Made by a program: the position numbers and the translations under genes
The notes under the pieces: generated by a model
What the model saw: only the letters and a program-made list of their open reading frames with translations
The model's database searches: none
Told to the model about the DNA's origin: nothing
NCBI GenBank assembly: GCA_002698425.1
Contig: NZXU01000105.1
Coordinates: 1-29,887 of the forward strand
Direction: 5' to 3'
DNA length: 29,887 nucleotides
Origin: Ahrensia sp.
Lineage (GTDB): Bacteria; Pseudomonadota; Alphaproteobacteria; Rhizobiales; Rhizobiaceae
Shown here: piece by piece, positions 13,877 to 22,291 of the stretch
How positions within the stretch are numbered: the first letter of the stretch is position 1
Layout of the letters: each line of letters opens with the position of its first letter

Positions 13877-15324
13877 GCCTCTTCCCGCGCCTGCGCCGGT
13901 TGCCTTTGACCGTTCGTGTGCCGGCAATCGTGGCCGTTCTGATGGTGGCAATCTCCGCCGTGATCTCCGAACGGGTCCTGGACCGGCTCTCGGCGACGCA
14001 GGAAATCTATCTGCAGGGACTGGCGTCTGCCTATCTGGACGGCGTCGTTGCCGCAATCACACCGTCGGTGTTGCGTGAGGACAGCTGGGAAGTCTTCGAC
14101 GGGATCGAGCGGATGAAGCCGACCGCGGACGACATTCTGCCTATCGAGACCGTCGTTACCGGGGAAAATCGAATCGTTCTCGCCTCCAGCAATCCGCTGG
14201 CGCGAGAAACGCTGCGGCCGCTCGACACGGAATTCATTGCGAACTTCAACGGTGCCGATGTCACGATCGACCCTGATACGCGCAGCGGCTACATCCGCCG
14301 CGACATCACCTATCAGGACACTCCCATCGGAGCGGTCTACGCGGTCTTTGACGTCACATCCCTGCTTGAAGAACGTCGCCAGATACTCGCAACGCTGCTG
14401 GCGACAAACGCGCTGATTACGGCTTTTCTCGGCCTTATCGGATTTATCACCGTGCGGCGGATGATCCGCCCGATGCAGGTGCTGGAAACGCATATGGTCG
14501 AAGCGGCCGGCGGATCTGCGACATTGATCGCCGAAAGCGAGTTTCCCGCCACCAACAATGAAGCGGCAAATGTGTACCGCGCATACAATGCGCTCGTGAA
14601 CTCCGAGACCGAACGACAGGCGCTCGCAAGCCAGTTGGCGGAAGAGGAGAAGCTGGCAAGCCTGGGCCGGCTCGCGTCAGGCATGGCCCACGAGATCAAC
14701 AATCCGCTCGGCGGCCTCATGAATGCCGTCGATACGTTGCGCCTCCATGGCGAGAGACGCAGCGTGCGCGAAACCTCCATCGAACTGATCCAGCGCGGCC
14801 TTCACGGCATCCGCGAGGTCGTGGAAGCGGCGCTGGCGACATACAGGCCGGAACGCTTGTCGCGGCCGTTGGAGGAATCGGATTTCGCCGATCTGAGGCT
14901 TCTGGTACGGCCAGAATTGCGCCGTCGGCAGCAACGGCTCGACTACCGGATGGAGGGGACGCTCGCCGGCGAGCAGGAATGGCCGGCCGGACCGATCCGT
15001 CAGGCGGTGCTGAATCTACTGCTGAACGCAGCCGCGGCGACGCCGGATGGCGGCCGTATCTCACTGTACATCATCGCGACACGAAGCGCGCTCGAAATCA
15101 CCATTTCGGACCAGGGCAGCGGCCTGCCCGATACCGCGAAAGCGATCCTTCAGCATGACAGCAAAACCGTTCCGAAGGAGGGGCAAGGACTCGGCCTTTG
15201 GATCGTGCGCGAAATCGCCAACGATCTCGGGGCGGTTATAGCTATCTTTGGCGGACCGAACGAGGATTTGGCGATACGCCTGTCCATACCACGCAGGAAG
15301 AACGAGGTAAGCGATGCGGCCTGA
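13873..15324 (+). CDS. aioS: AioS, sensor histidine kinase
   Basis: This 483-residue kinase has two membrane segments (about 15-35 and 171-194) bracketing a periplasmic domain of about 135 residues that should meet AioX. A HAMP linker follows (195-245), then the HisKA box ASLGRLASGMAHEINNPLGG with phosphoacceptor H273. The ATPase domain has an N box (QAVLNLLLNAAAAT, about 378-390), DQGSGLP (413-419) and a glycine-rich GQGLGLWIV (438-446). It autophosphorylates and passes phosphate to AioR. It overlaps aioX by 4 bases and aioR by 11 bases, so the three are one transcript. Confidence 0.94.
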   Translation: MSLFPRLRRLPLTVRVPAIVAVLMVAISAVISERVLDRLSATQEIYLQGLASAYLDGVVAAITPSVLREDSWEVFDGIERMKPTADDILPIETVVTGENRIVLASSNPLARETLRPLDTEFIANFNGADVTIDPDTRSGYIRRDITYQDTPIGAVYAVFDVTSLLEERRQILATLLATNALITAFLGLIGFITVRRMIRPMQVLETHMVEAAGGSATLIAESEFPATNNEAANVYRAYNALVNSETERQALASQLAEEEKLASLGRLASGMAHEINNPLGGLMNAVDTLRLHGERRSVRETSIELIQRGLHGIREVVEAALATYRPERLSRPLEESDFADLRLLVRPELRRRQQRLDYRMEGTLAGEQEWPAGPIRQAVLNLLLNAAAATPDGGRISLYIIATRSALEITISDQGSGLPDTAKAILQHDSKTVPKEGQGLGLWIVREIANDLGAVIAIFGGPNEDLAIRLSIPRRKNEVSDAA

Positions 15325-16654
15325 CAGCTTGAACATAGGACTGATCGAAGACGATCCAGTTATGGGCGGATCGCTCGTGCAAAGGCTCGAACTGGAAGGA
15401 TGCGCTGTTCGTTGGTGGCAAACGGGGCAAGAAGCTCTGCAAGCCAACGGCAAGCTGTTTGGGGACCTGGATCTGGTCCTGTGTGACATTAGGCTTTCCG
15501 ACATGGACGGCGAAGAAGTTTATCGCAGCCTGATGAGAGAGAAGGCCGTTCCGCCGTTCATTTTCATCACTGGCTATGGCGAAATAGACCAGGCGGTACG
15601 CCTGATGCGCCTTGGCGCGGCGGATTATGTCACCAAGCCTTTTCGTTTCGAGGACTTTCTCTCACGTGTCCGAGACCATGCACGAAACCATTCGCCGACA
15701 CAGCGCAATGAAACCGCCCTTGGCGTTTCGCCAGCAATGCAAGAACTTGAAGCCATGCTGCAACGGTATTCGAACACGGACCTTCCTGTTCTGATCACAG
15801 GCGAAACAGGCGTCGGCAAGGAAGTAACCTCCCGTCTTCTCCATAAAAGATCGGCGTTCGCGATCGGGCCTTTCATGGCCGTCAATTGCGCTGCAATCCC
15901 AGGGGAATTGTTGGAAAGCGAGATATTCGGTCACGAACGCGGTGCGTTTACCGGCGCAGAAAAGCAGCACCTTGGCTATGCGGAACGGACAAAACGGGGC
16001 ACCCTCTTTCTGGACGAGATCGGCGATATGCCGCTTGCGCTTCAGGCGAAGATACTCCGGCTCGTCGAGGAGCGGAATTTTTTCCGGGTGGGCGGCGAGG
16101 AGCCCATTCCCTTTGAGGGGCGCATCGTCGCCGCCACGCACCGTGACCTGCTTTCTGAAAGCGGGAAGGGATCGTTTCGGGAAGACCTCTATTATCGGCT
16201 TGCAGTCCTGCCGCTCCATATACCGCCACTACGGAAAAGGCCCGAAGATATCCTGAGTTTCATGAAACTGTTTCTCGATGAGGCGTCGGAACGGCAAAAT
16301 CGCAATTTCAAGGGCTATTCGAGCCTTACCGAGGAGCTTGCCATGGACCACCCCTGGCGTGGCAATGTCAGGGAATTGCGCAACCGGGTGGAGCGAGCCG
16401 TAGCCGTCGGGAGCCAGGAATGGATTCTGCCGCAGGACATGTTTCCAGATCGCGCCAGTGGAGACTATCTCGACGCCGGCTTCGAGCCCCTGTCCGGAAT
16501 CCGGGACGATGCCGAACGCCGTCACATTGAACGGGCATTGTCCGTGACCGATCGCCAGATTGCGGAGACCGCGCGCATGCTCGGAGTTTCGAGAACGACG
16601 CTTTGGGAAAAGATGACCCACCTCGGGATCCAGGCGAAACGTTCGGAAAACTGA
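15314..16654 (+). CDS. aioR: AioR, sigma-54-dependent response regulator
   Basis: This 446-residue NtrC-type activator has a receiver domain (1-120) with acidic pocket EDD (12-14), phosphoacceptor D58 (LCDIRL) and K108 (YVTKPF). The AAA+ domain (about 135-370) has Walker A GETGVGKE (163-170), the sigma-54 contact motif GAFTGA (210-215), Walker B LFLDEIGDMP (231-240) and an arginine-finger region. The Fis-type helix-turn-helix (about 400-440) includes DRQIAETARMLGVSRTTLWE. It activates the aioBA promoter at 16753, with binding sites immediately downstream of and partly inside its own 3' end. Confidence 0.95.
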   Translation: MRPDSLNIGLIEDDPVMGGSLVQRLELEGCAVRWWQTGQEALQANGKLFGDLDLVLCDIRLSDMDGEEVYRSLMREKAVPPFIFITGYGEIDQAVRLMRLGAADYVTKPFRFEDFLSRVRDHARNHSPTQRNETALGVSPAMQELEAMLQRYSNTDLPVLITGETGVGKEVTSRLLHKRSAFAIGPFMAVNCAAIPGELLESEIFGHERGAFTGAEKQHLGYAERTKRGTLFLDEIGDMPLALQAKILRLVEERNFFRVGGEEPIPFEGRIVAATHRDLLSESGKGSFREDLYYRLAVLPLHIPPLRKRPEDILSFMKLFLDEASERQNRNFKGYSSLTEELAMDHPWRGNVRELRNRVERAVAVGSQEWILPQDMFPDRASGDYLDAGFEPLSGIRDDAERRHIERALSVTDRQIAETARMLGVSRTTLWEKMTHLGIQAKRSEN

Positions 16655-16656
16655 AC
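16641..16656. promoter_or_regulatory. Degenerate AioR-type site overlapping the aioR stop
   Basis: GTTCG-GAAAAC-TGAAC resembles the neighbouring site with one half changed from CGAAC to TGAAC. It overlaps the last codons of aioR. Its centre is 33 bases from the centre of the perfect site, close to three helical turns, so two AioR dimers could bind the same face. Confidence 0.4.
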
Positions 16657-16673
16657 CTTCGGCACTGCAGCAT

Positions 16674-16689
16674 GTTCGGAAATCCGAAC
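16674..16689. promoter_or_regulatory. Perfect AioR-type upstream activating site
   Basis: GTTCGGA-AA-TCCGAAC is an exact inverted repeat and fits the pattern GT(T/A)CG-N6-CG(A/T)AC that I recall being proposed for AioR upstream of aioB in other bacteria. It lies about 72-92 bases upstream of the sigma-54 -24/-12 elements, a normal distance for an enhancer-binding activator. Confidence 0.65.
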
Positions 16690-16752
16690 GAATGACGCGC
16701 TCCGCGCCGCACGTAGGGTGATTTACCTAATGATTTCAATAAGCCGATAAAT

Positions 16753-16768
16753 TGGCATGAGTCTTGCT
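16753..16768 (+). promoter_or_regulatory. Sigma-54 (-24/-12) promoter of aioBA
   Basis: TGGCAT-N5-TTGCT has the invariant GG (16754-16755) and GC (16766-16767) exactly 10 bases apart, the defining spacing of RpoN promoters. It lies 37 bases upstream of the aioB start, and aioR encodes the matching activator type. Confidence 0.88.
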
Positions 16769-16804
16769 TTCGAGATATTGCGAACAACCAATCGGGAGGA
16801 GCGC

Positions 16805-17329
16805 ATGTCTCGTTGCACCAAGATGGTCGATATTGGCCGTCGCCAGTTTCTAAGAGGGGGCGCGGTTGCCGCGGCCGGAGCAGCAACCGCAACCGTTTTG
16901 CCGGCCGAACAGGCCAAGGCGGCGCCCGCGCTTGCAATTATTGACTATCCGTCGAGCAAGCTCGGCAATATCGCCGATCTCGAAGTCAACGAACCCGTCG
17001 ACATTTCTTATCCGGATGTGGACAGTCCGGGAATATTGCTCAAGGTCGGTCAGCCTGTCGAAGGCGGTGTAGGGCCGGATGGAGACATCGTCGCCTATTC
17101 GGTGCTGTGCCCCCACAAGGGCTGGTACATGTCGTACCGGGCCGACGACAAGACACTCAATTGCCCCGGCCACTTCTCACGCTTCGACTGCGAAGCAGGT
17201 GGCCAGCAGATCTGGGGTCATGCGACGCAGAATGTCCCTCAGTTCACGCTGACCGTGGACGACAAGGGCGATATTTATGCCGAAGGCGCAAGCGACCTGA
17301 TTTTCGGTCGACCGTCCAACGTGCTGTAA
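16805..17329 (+). CDS. aioB: AioB, arsenite oxidase Rieske [2Fe-2S] subunit
   Basis: This 174-residue small subunit has a Tat signal (GRRQFLRGGAVAAAGAA; R12-R13) that exports the folded complex. Its Rieske domain has cluster ligands C102 and H104 (CPHKG) and C120 and H123 (CPGHF). The extra cysteines that form the disulfide in classical Rieske proteins are absent (W107 and G122 occupy those positions), a known AioB variation that should lower or shift the redox properties. It passes electrons from AioA to a cytochrome or azurin. The GGGAGGAG site fixes the ATG. It lies 16 bases before aioA. Confidence 0.95.
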   Translation: MSRCTKMVDIGRRQFLRGGAVAAAGAATATVLPAEQAKAAPALAIIDYPSSKLGNIADLEVNEPVDISYPDVDSPGILLKVGQPVEGGVGPDGDIVAYSVLCPHKGWYMSYRADDKTLNCPGHFSRFDCEAGGQQIWGHATQNVPQFTLTVDDKGDIYAEGASDLIFGRPSNVL

Positions 17330-17345
17330 CGGGAGGAACAAGAAA

Positions 17346-19805
17346 ATGGCTTATAAACGACAAATCGACCGCCTTCCAATCCCGCCAAAGGATGCGACGG
17401 TTCACAATGTAAGCTGCCATTACTGCATCGTCGGTTGCGGTTACAAGGCATACACTTGGCCGCGCAACAAGCAGGGAACGCTGACAGACAACGCTTTCGG
17501 TATCGATCTCAGCGAACAACAGGCCGCTGACGGCACTTGGATGGCGCCGTCCATGTACAATGTGGTCCGACAGGGCGGCAAGGATGTGCATCTGGCTGTG
17601 GTTCCGGACCACGACTGTGTGGTGAACTCCGGATTGGGCTCCATCCGCGGCGCGCGCATGGCCGAGAACCGGCCATCTTATGTCACAAGCACCCAACAGC
17701 AACGCCTTAGTGATCCGATGATGTGGCGCAACGGCGTCTGGCAGCCGACATCCTGGGACGATGCCCTTGATCTGGTAGCGCGCGTCACCGCGAAGGTGGT
17801 TACTGAAGGATCGGAAGATGACCTCGTCGTGTCGATGTTCGACCACGGCGGCTCTGCGGGCGGTTATGAGAATACCTGGGGGACCGGGAAGCTCTATTTC
17901 GAGAGCATGAAGGTCAAGAACTGCCGCATCCACAACCGGCCTGGTTACAACTCAGAAGTCCATTCCTCCCGTGACATGGGCGTCGATGAGCTGAACTATG
18001 CCTACAAGGACTATCAGGTCACCGACACGATCTTCATGATCGGAGCGAACTCGCTCGAAACGCAGACCAACCTGTTCCTGAATCACATGGTGCCAGGATT
18101 GCGGAACGGCGCCAGGATGATCGTCGTCGATCCACGCCGGACGGTGACAGTCAATGCCGCCGAGGAAGTGGCGGGCAAGGAAAATGTTCTGCATCTGGCG
18201 ATCAACGAAGGTTCGGACATGGCTCTCTTCAACGCCATCCTGACCCATATCGTTGACAATGGCTGGATCGACAACGACTTCATCGCCAATTCGACCTTCC
18301 AGGAAGGTGAAGCCGTGGCCCAGGACAGCGCGCACCCGGCGGGTCTTGGTAGCCTCGAATACGCGATGCAGGATTGCCGCACCTCGCTGGAAGAGGGGGC
18401 CGAGATCTGCGGTATCGCCGCGGAAGACATCGCCACGGCCGCCGAATGGATTGCCAAACCCAAGGATGATGGCGCGCGCCGCAAATGCGTGACCTGCTAC
18501 GAAAAAGGCATCATCTGGGGCAATGACAACTACCGCACCATCGGCGCACTGGTGAACATTGCGCTTGCGACCGGCAATATCGGCCGTGAAGGCGGTGGCG
18601 TCTGCCGTCTCGGAGGTCACCAGGAGGGTTACTACCGTCCGTCCGATGCCCATGTCGGGCGTCCGGCCGAATATGTCGATCAGTTCCTTATCAGCGGAAA
18701 CGGCAAGATCCATCACATCTGGGCCTGCGACCACTACAAGACCACCCTGAACGCTGCTCAGTTCAAGCGTGTCCACAAGAGGCGCTCGGACATAGTCAAG
18801 GATGCCATGGATGCGGCGGCTGGCGGTACCCGCGAGCAATTGGTCGATGCAATTGTCTCGGCAGTCAATGCCGGCGGACTCTTCGTGGTGGACATGGACA
18901 TCATCCACAGCCAGATCGGCCAGAACGCTCATGTGATTCTGCCGGCCTGCGAGTCGAACGAGATGAACCTGACTTCCATGAACGGTGAGCGGCGCCTGCG
19001 CCTTTCTGAAAAGTACATGGATCCCTATGGCAACTCGAAACCGGATTGCCTGATCGCAGCAGGCATTGCCCAGAACATGGAGCGCGTGCTTCGTGAAATG
19101 GGTAATGATGCCTATGCAGACCAGTTCAAGGGTTACGACTGGGAGACCGAGGAAGACGCCTTCATGGACGGCTACAATAAGGGTAATCCTGAAGTCACCT
19201 ATGAACGTCTGCGTTCCATGGGCAACAACGGTGTCCAGGAGCCGGTCACCGGATTTGCCGACGGCAAACTGGTGGGGACCGAGCGTCTCTACACAGATGG
19301 CAACTTCACCCGGCATGGCCGGGAGGACAAGAAGGCCTTGTTCTGTGCTGCAGGTTGGCGTGGCTGGCAGGCTCCGGGCAAAGCCCGCGAACAAGCCAAT
19401 CACAAGTTCTGGATCAACAACGTTCGTGCCAATATCTTCTGGCAAAACCAGTTCCTCGATCAGGACAACGACTTCATCCAGGACCGCTTCCCCTATCCGT
19501 TCATCGAGATGAATGCGGAGGACATGGCGGAACTGGGCGTGGAAGCCGGCGATCTTATCGAGATCAGCAACGAAAACGGCGCGACCCAGGGAATGGCGTA
19601 TCCGACTGACACCGCAAAACGCGGGCATGTCGCGATGGTGTTCGGCTCTCCGGCCGGTAGCCAGGGCAACGTTGTCAATCCTGGCGTGAACGAATTGGTG
19701 CTTCCGGACTACAAACACACTTGGGGCAACATTCGCAAGATCGCGAATGCTACGCCAAGAGTGAGCGCCGTCTCCTTCAAGTCGAAAGAATACAAGTCGG
19801 CCTGA
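17346..19805 (+). CDS. aioA: AioA, arsenite oxidase molybdopterin subunit
   Basis: This 819-residue large subunit of the DMSO-reductase superfamily oxidises As(III) to As(V) at a bis-molybdopterin-guanine-dinucleotide Mo centre. The N-terminal SCHYCIVGCGYKAY supplies C24, C27 and C31 of a [3Fe-4S] cluster (C-x2-C-x3-C, without a fourth Cys). Cofactor-binding segments follow, including NRPGYNSEVHSSRDMG, GANSLETQTN and VDPRRTVT, and the C-terminal domain has IEISNENGATQGMAYP and ends in LPDYKHTWGNIRK. It has no signal peptide and travels with AioB by Tat. The length matches the family and no damage is seen. Confidence 0.96.
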   Translation: MAYKRQIDRLPIPPKDATVHNVSCHYCIVGCGYKAYTWPRNKQGTLTDNAFGIDLSEQQAADGTWMAPSMYNVVRQGGKDVHLAVVPDHDCVVNSGLGSIRGARMAENRPSYVTSTQQQRLSDPMMWRNGVWQPTSWDDALDLVARVTAKVVTEGSEDDLVVSMFDHGGSAGGYENTWGTGKLYFESMKVKNCRIHNRPGYNSEVHSSRDMGVDELNYAYKDYQVTDTIFMIGANSLETQTNLFLNHMVPGLRNGARMIVVDPRRTVTVNAAEEVAGKENVLHLAINEGSDMALFNAILTHIVDNGWIDNDFIANSTFQEGEAVAQDSAHPAGLGSLEYAMQDCRTSLEEGAEICGIAAEDIATAAEWIAKPKDDGARRKCVTCYEKGIIWGNDNYRTIGALVNIALATGNIGREGGGVCRLGGHQEGYYRPSDAHVGRPAEYVDQFLISGNGKIHHIWACDHYKTTLNAAQFKRVHKRRSDIVKDAMDAAAGGTREQLVDAIVSAVNAGGLFVVDMDIIHSQIGQNAHVILPACESNEMNLTSMNGERRLRLSEKYMDPYGNSKPDCLIAAGIAQNMERVLREMGNDAYADQFKGYDWETEEDAFMDGYNKGNPEVTYERLRSMGNNGVQEPVTGFADGKLVGTERLYTDGNFTRHGREDKKALFCAAGWRGWQAPGKAREQANHKFWINNVRANIFWQNQFLDQDNDFIQDRFPYPFIEMNAEDMAELGVEAGDLIEISNENGATQGMAYPTDTAKRGHVAMVFGSPAGSQGNVVNPGVNELVLPDYKHTWGNIRKIANATPRVSAVSFKSKEYKSA

Positions 19806-19816
19806 TCCTCCCGAAT

Positions 19817-19852
19817 GGCCCGCCGCCAATGTCGCGGCGGGCCCCTTGTTTT
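19817..19852 (+). terminator. Intrinsic terminator or attenuator between aioA and moeA
   Basis: A perfect 10-bp GC stem (19817-19826 GGCCCGCCGC with 19834-19843) has a 7-base loop and is followed by CCTTGTTTTG. Its location 12 bases after the aioA stop suggests that most sigma-54 transcripts end here and that moeA is made at a lower level by readthrough. Confidence 0.7.
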
Positions 19853-19866
19853 GTGGGGCGAGTTCC

Positions 19867-21144
19867 ATGCAGCCAGAAATCATACCTGACGAACGGATCG
19901 CGGAATTCTGTTGTTCCGGCATGCCTGGAGATGTTCTTCCCGTCGATATTGCCGGCGCAAAAGCGATCGCCGCTGCCGTTCCCGTCAATGAAGTCGAGCG
20001 CCTTCCGCTGATCGAGGCTTCTGGACGGATCTCCGCGTCCGACATTGCCTCCGCGATCAGCCTGCCGCTCTTCGACAATTCGGCCATGGATGGCTATGCC
20101 GTGCGGACAAGGGATTTCACGGAATCCGGTCCTTGGCGTTTTTTCGTATCGGGAAGGATACCCGCGGGAGACGGTTCCGGCAGGCGGTTCCCGCCCGCAA
20201 GCGCGGTACGAATCTTCACCGGCGCTCCGCTGCCGGCAGGTTTCGACGCTGTCGTCATGCAGGAGAACTGCCAACGGTCTGACGATACCGTGACCTTTGC
20301 CGCCAAGCCGACGAGTGGACAGAACAATCGTCGGGGCGGCGAAGATGTGTCTGCCGGATCAACCACCGTTGCAGCCGGTTCGCTGTTGACGCCCGGCCGT
20401 ATTGCATTGCTCGCGGCGACAGGTGTAGGCGACGTCGAGGCCTGGCGGAGGATGCGTGTTGCCCTGATTTCAACAGGCAGCGAACTGCGCGAACCGGGCC
20501 GCAAGCTCGGCCCCGGACAGATCTACAACTCGAACCGCTATTTCCTGCGCAGCGCGCTCGCTTATCCTTGGGCGGAAATCGCGGATTACGGTATCGTCGG
20601 CGACGATCCGGAAACGATCCGCGCGGTGGTTCGCGACGCGGCGAGAGTATGCGATGTCGTCATCACGACCGGTGGAGTGTCCGTCGGCGAGGAAGACCAC
20701 ATGATGGATGTCCTGCGGCGCGAAAACGCGGAACTCGAGGTTTTGAAGGTCTCGATGCGGCCGGGCAAGCCGGTGACGGTCGGCACGATTGGCAACGCGC
20801 TGTTCTTCGGCCTACCCGGCAATCCTTACGCCGCAGCGGTAACGTTTTCCCGCATCGCGCTTCCGGCGATCAAAGCGACAGCGGGCTTGAGCGATGTTGC
20901 GACATCGTGGATGCCAGCCGTCTCCGGCTTCAGCTATCGCCGGAAACCGGGTCGCACGGAATATGTTCCGGTTACATGGGCCAGGCGGGACACGGACGGC
21001 AAACCGGTTGTGGAAATGCTCGGCCGCGGGTCCTCCGCAAGCCTCAATCCGATGGCTTCGGCCAGGGCGACCGCAGTGCTTCCTCCGGATATGGCGAGCA
21101 TCGAACCGGGTATGCCGCTGCGTATCGAGCCCTTCTGCGAATGA
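19867..21144 (+). CDS. moeA: MoeA, molybdenum insertion for molybdopterin
   Basis: This 425-residue MoeA inserts molybdate into adenylylated molybdopterin, the last common step before the AioA cofactor is made. Visible motifs are FDNSAMDGYAVR, RIFTGAPLPAGFDAVVMQE, ISTGSELREPG with QIYNSNRYFL, VVITTGGVSVGEEDHM and FFGLPGNPYAA, in the family order. A moeA beside aioBA is common in arsenite oxidisers, giving dedicated cofactor supply. The ATG at 19867 is preferred over an in-frame TTG at 19846, which sits on the terminator tail. It overlaps the next gene by 4 bases. Confidence 0.93.
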   Translation: MQPEIIPDERIAEFCCSGMPGDVLPVDIAGAKAIAAAVPVNEVERLPLIEASGRISASDIASAISLPLFDNSAMDGYAVRTRDFTESGPWRFFVSGRIPAGDGSGRRFPPASAVRIFTGAPLPAGFDAVVMQENCQRSDDTVTFAAKPTSGQNNRRGGEDVSAGSTTVAAGSLLTPGRIALLAATGVGDVEAWRRMRVALISTGSELREPGRKLGPGQIYNSNRYFLRSALAYPWAEIADYGIVGDDPETIRAVVRDAARVCDVVITTGGVSVGEEDHMMDVLRRENAELEVLKVSMRPGKPVTVGTIGNALFFGLPGNPYAAAVTFSRIALPAIKATAGLSDVATSWMPAVSGFSYRRKPGRTEYVPVTWARRDTDGKPVVEMLGRGSSASLNPMASARATAVLPPDMASIEPGMPLRIEPFCE

Positions 21145-21713
21145 ACGGCATCGTCGACGGCATCTGCGCGCGTCGATCGGTATCGCCGAAGCGCTTGATC
21201 GAGCCAGGCCCGTCGCTCGTCGAACTGCACGAGATGGCAAGGGCTACTGCCGCGGCGCCCGATCACGGCCGATTGGGCCCCGCGCGGCTGGTCCATATCC
21301 AGAATGAGCGGCGGGACGCTCTGGCTGACGTTTTCGCCGCCGCCGCGCTCGAAGCGGAACCGAAGAGCGACACCGCCCGGATCGAGGACGCCAGACAGCG
21401 CTCCCGAAACGGGGCGTGTCTGATCGCTGTGATCGCAACCATCACCGAGGACGATCCACGCGTTCCGCCGCACGAGCAATGGATCTCCGTCGGCGCGGCG
21501 ATCCAGAACGTGCTGCTTACCGCAGAATCCTTTGGCTACCGCGCAAAAATCGTTAGCGGAGCGCGAGTAACGAGCGAGGCGATGCGCTCGGCATTTGCGC
21601 TGAAGCAGTCCGAGCATCTTGTCGGATTCATTGCAGTCGGCAGTTACGACGGGGAACCGAAAGAATTGCCGCGCCGGCCGGTCGACGAGGTTCTTTTGGA
21701 GTGGGCCGAGTAG
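21141..21713 (+). CDS. Nitroreductase-like FMN protein
   Basis: This 190-residue protein is of the nitroreductase family. It has an N-terminal arginine pair typical of FMN phosphate binding (CARRSVSPKRL), a central IAVIATITEDDPRVPPHEQWISVGAAIQNVLLTAES helix region and the C-terminal GFIAVGSYDGEPKELPRRPVDEVL flavin loop. A nitroreductase-like gene also accompanies aioBA in some beta-proteobacteria (called aoxC in older work). The role in arsenite oxidation is not established. The start is an ATG overlapping the moeA stop. Confidence 0.85.
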   Translation: MNGIVDGICARRSVSPKRLIEPGPSLVELHEMARATAAAPDHGRLGPARLVHIQNERRDALADVFAAAALEAEPKSDTARIEDARQRSRNGACLIAVIATITEDDPRVPPHEQWISVGAAIQNVLLTAESFGYRAKIVSGARVTSEAMRSAFALKQSEHLVGFIAVGSYDGEPKELPRRPVDEVLLEWAE

Positions 21714-21982
21714 AGAAGGTCATCGCGGTGCCTTCTGAAGGATGTCCTCTTTGAGCAGGAGCGGAAAACCAACAACAGCCGGCGCGATGGCCGCTACGGA
21801 TAGAAAGCCGGCCCATCCTTGCCTAAGCGTCCACGGCATGACCGGTTCCGCGAAAGCCTTTCGGTACCGCTTGAATGACCCGACGCTTGTCCGCGCCAGT
21901 TTGATTTCCGAATGATCATAAGTTTGTTCCGGGCCCGCTTCAGCATTCGGGAAATTGTCGACGCGTCGCATTAGATCGTTCG

Positions 21983-22105
21983 GCACTTTGGATCGCACCC
22001 GGCGTGGCGTGCCTTGTGCTTTTCGCCTTGCTATTGACCCGTATCGACAGCGATTTCGCTAGCCGCGCCTACGCGGCCTATGGCATACGGCCTGGCCGGA
22101 TTTGA
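21983..22105 (+). pseudogene. YnfA (UPF0060) membrane protein remnant
   Basis: In frame, the strand encodes [20 protein letters not shown] and then [20 protein letters not shown] and a stop. The first part matches the middle of UPF0060/YnfA proteins, where AYAAYGGIYI would continue. Here about 15 residues appear to be deleted, so that the segment jumps to GIRP. There is no start, and both ends of the family are missing. Confidence 0.5.
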
Positions 22106-22197
22106 TCGTCGGCCTGGGGATCGTCGCCATGAATGCAGATGCGGCGCGCGATGTATGGCAAGCAGCGCGCCAAGAGCATCTTGCGGCACGGGCTTGA
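22093..22197 (+). pseudogene. Cation-efflux protein C-terminal remnant
   Basis: One base off the YnfA frame, [20 protein letters not shown] and VWQAARQEHLAARA run to a stop. This resembles the C-terminal tail of CzcD/cation-diffusion-facilitator-like proteins (PDL.VGLGI...N.DAAREVW). The rest of the gene is absent. It shows that a metal-efflux gene once lay here. Confidence 0.45.
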
Positions 22198-22291
22198 ACG
22201 AATGAGATCCGCGGGCATTACCCCTCCGCCAAGATGTGGCAAGGCATCGGTAACGGGGCTGTTGAAGCGGCTCCGGACCGCGGATCTGTAG

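Larger units (their letters stand above)
21714..22291. other. Decayed intergenic region with gene remnants
   Basis: This 578-bp stretch separates the aio locus from the sulfur locus. I see no intact gene. Its middle (21983-22197) holds two collapsed gene fragments described separately. At its end lies a 10-bp inverted repeat, AGATCCGCGG (22205-22214) and CCGCGGATCT (22278-22287), 63 bases apart. A minus-strand frame of 92 codons (21720-21998) has one hydrophobic stretch but no recognisable family and overlaps the YnfA remnant, so it is not called. Confidence 0.5.

Noticed and set aside
17952..20087. A 711-codon open frame on the minus strand
   Set aside because: It lies opposite aioA and the start of moeA, has no recognisable family, and is a typical long shadow frame of a high-GC gene.
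21720..21998. A 92-codon minus-strand frame with one hydrophobic stretch
   Set aside because: No family is recognised and no ribosome site is visible. It overlaps the YnfA remnant on the other strand.
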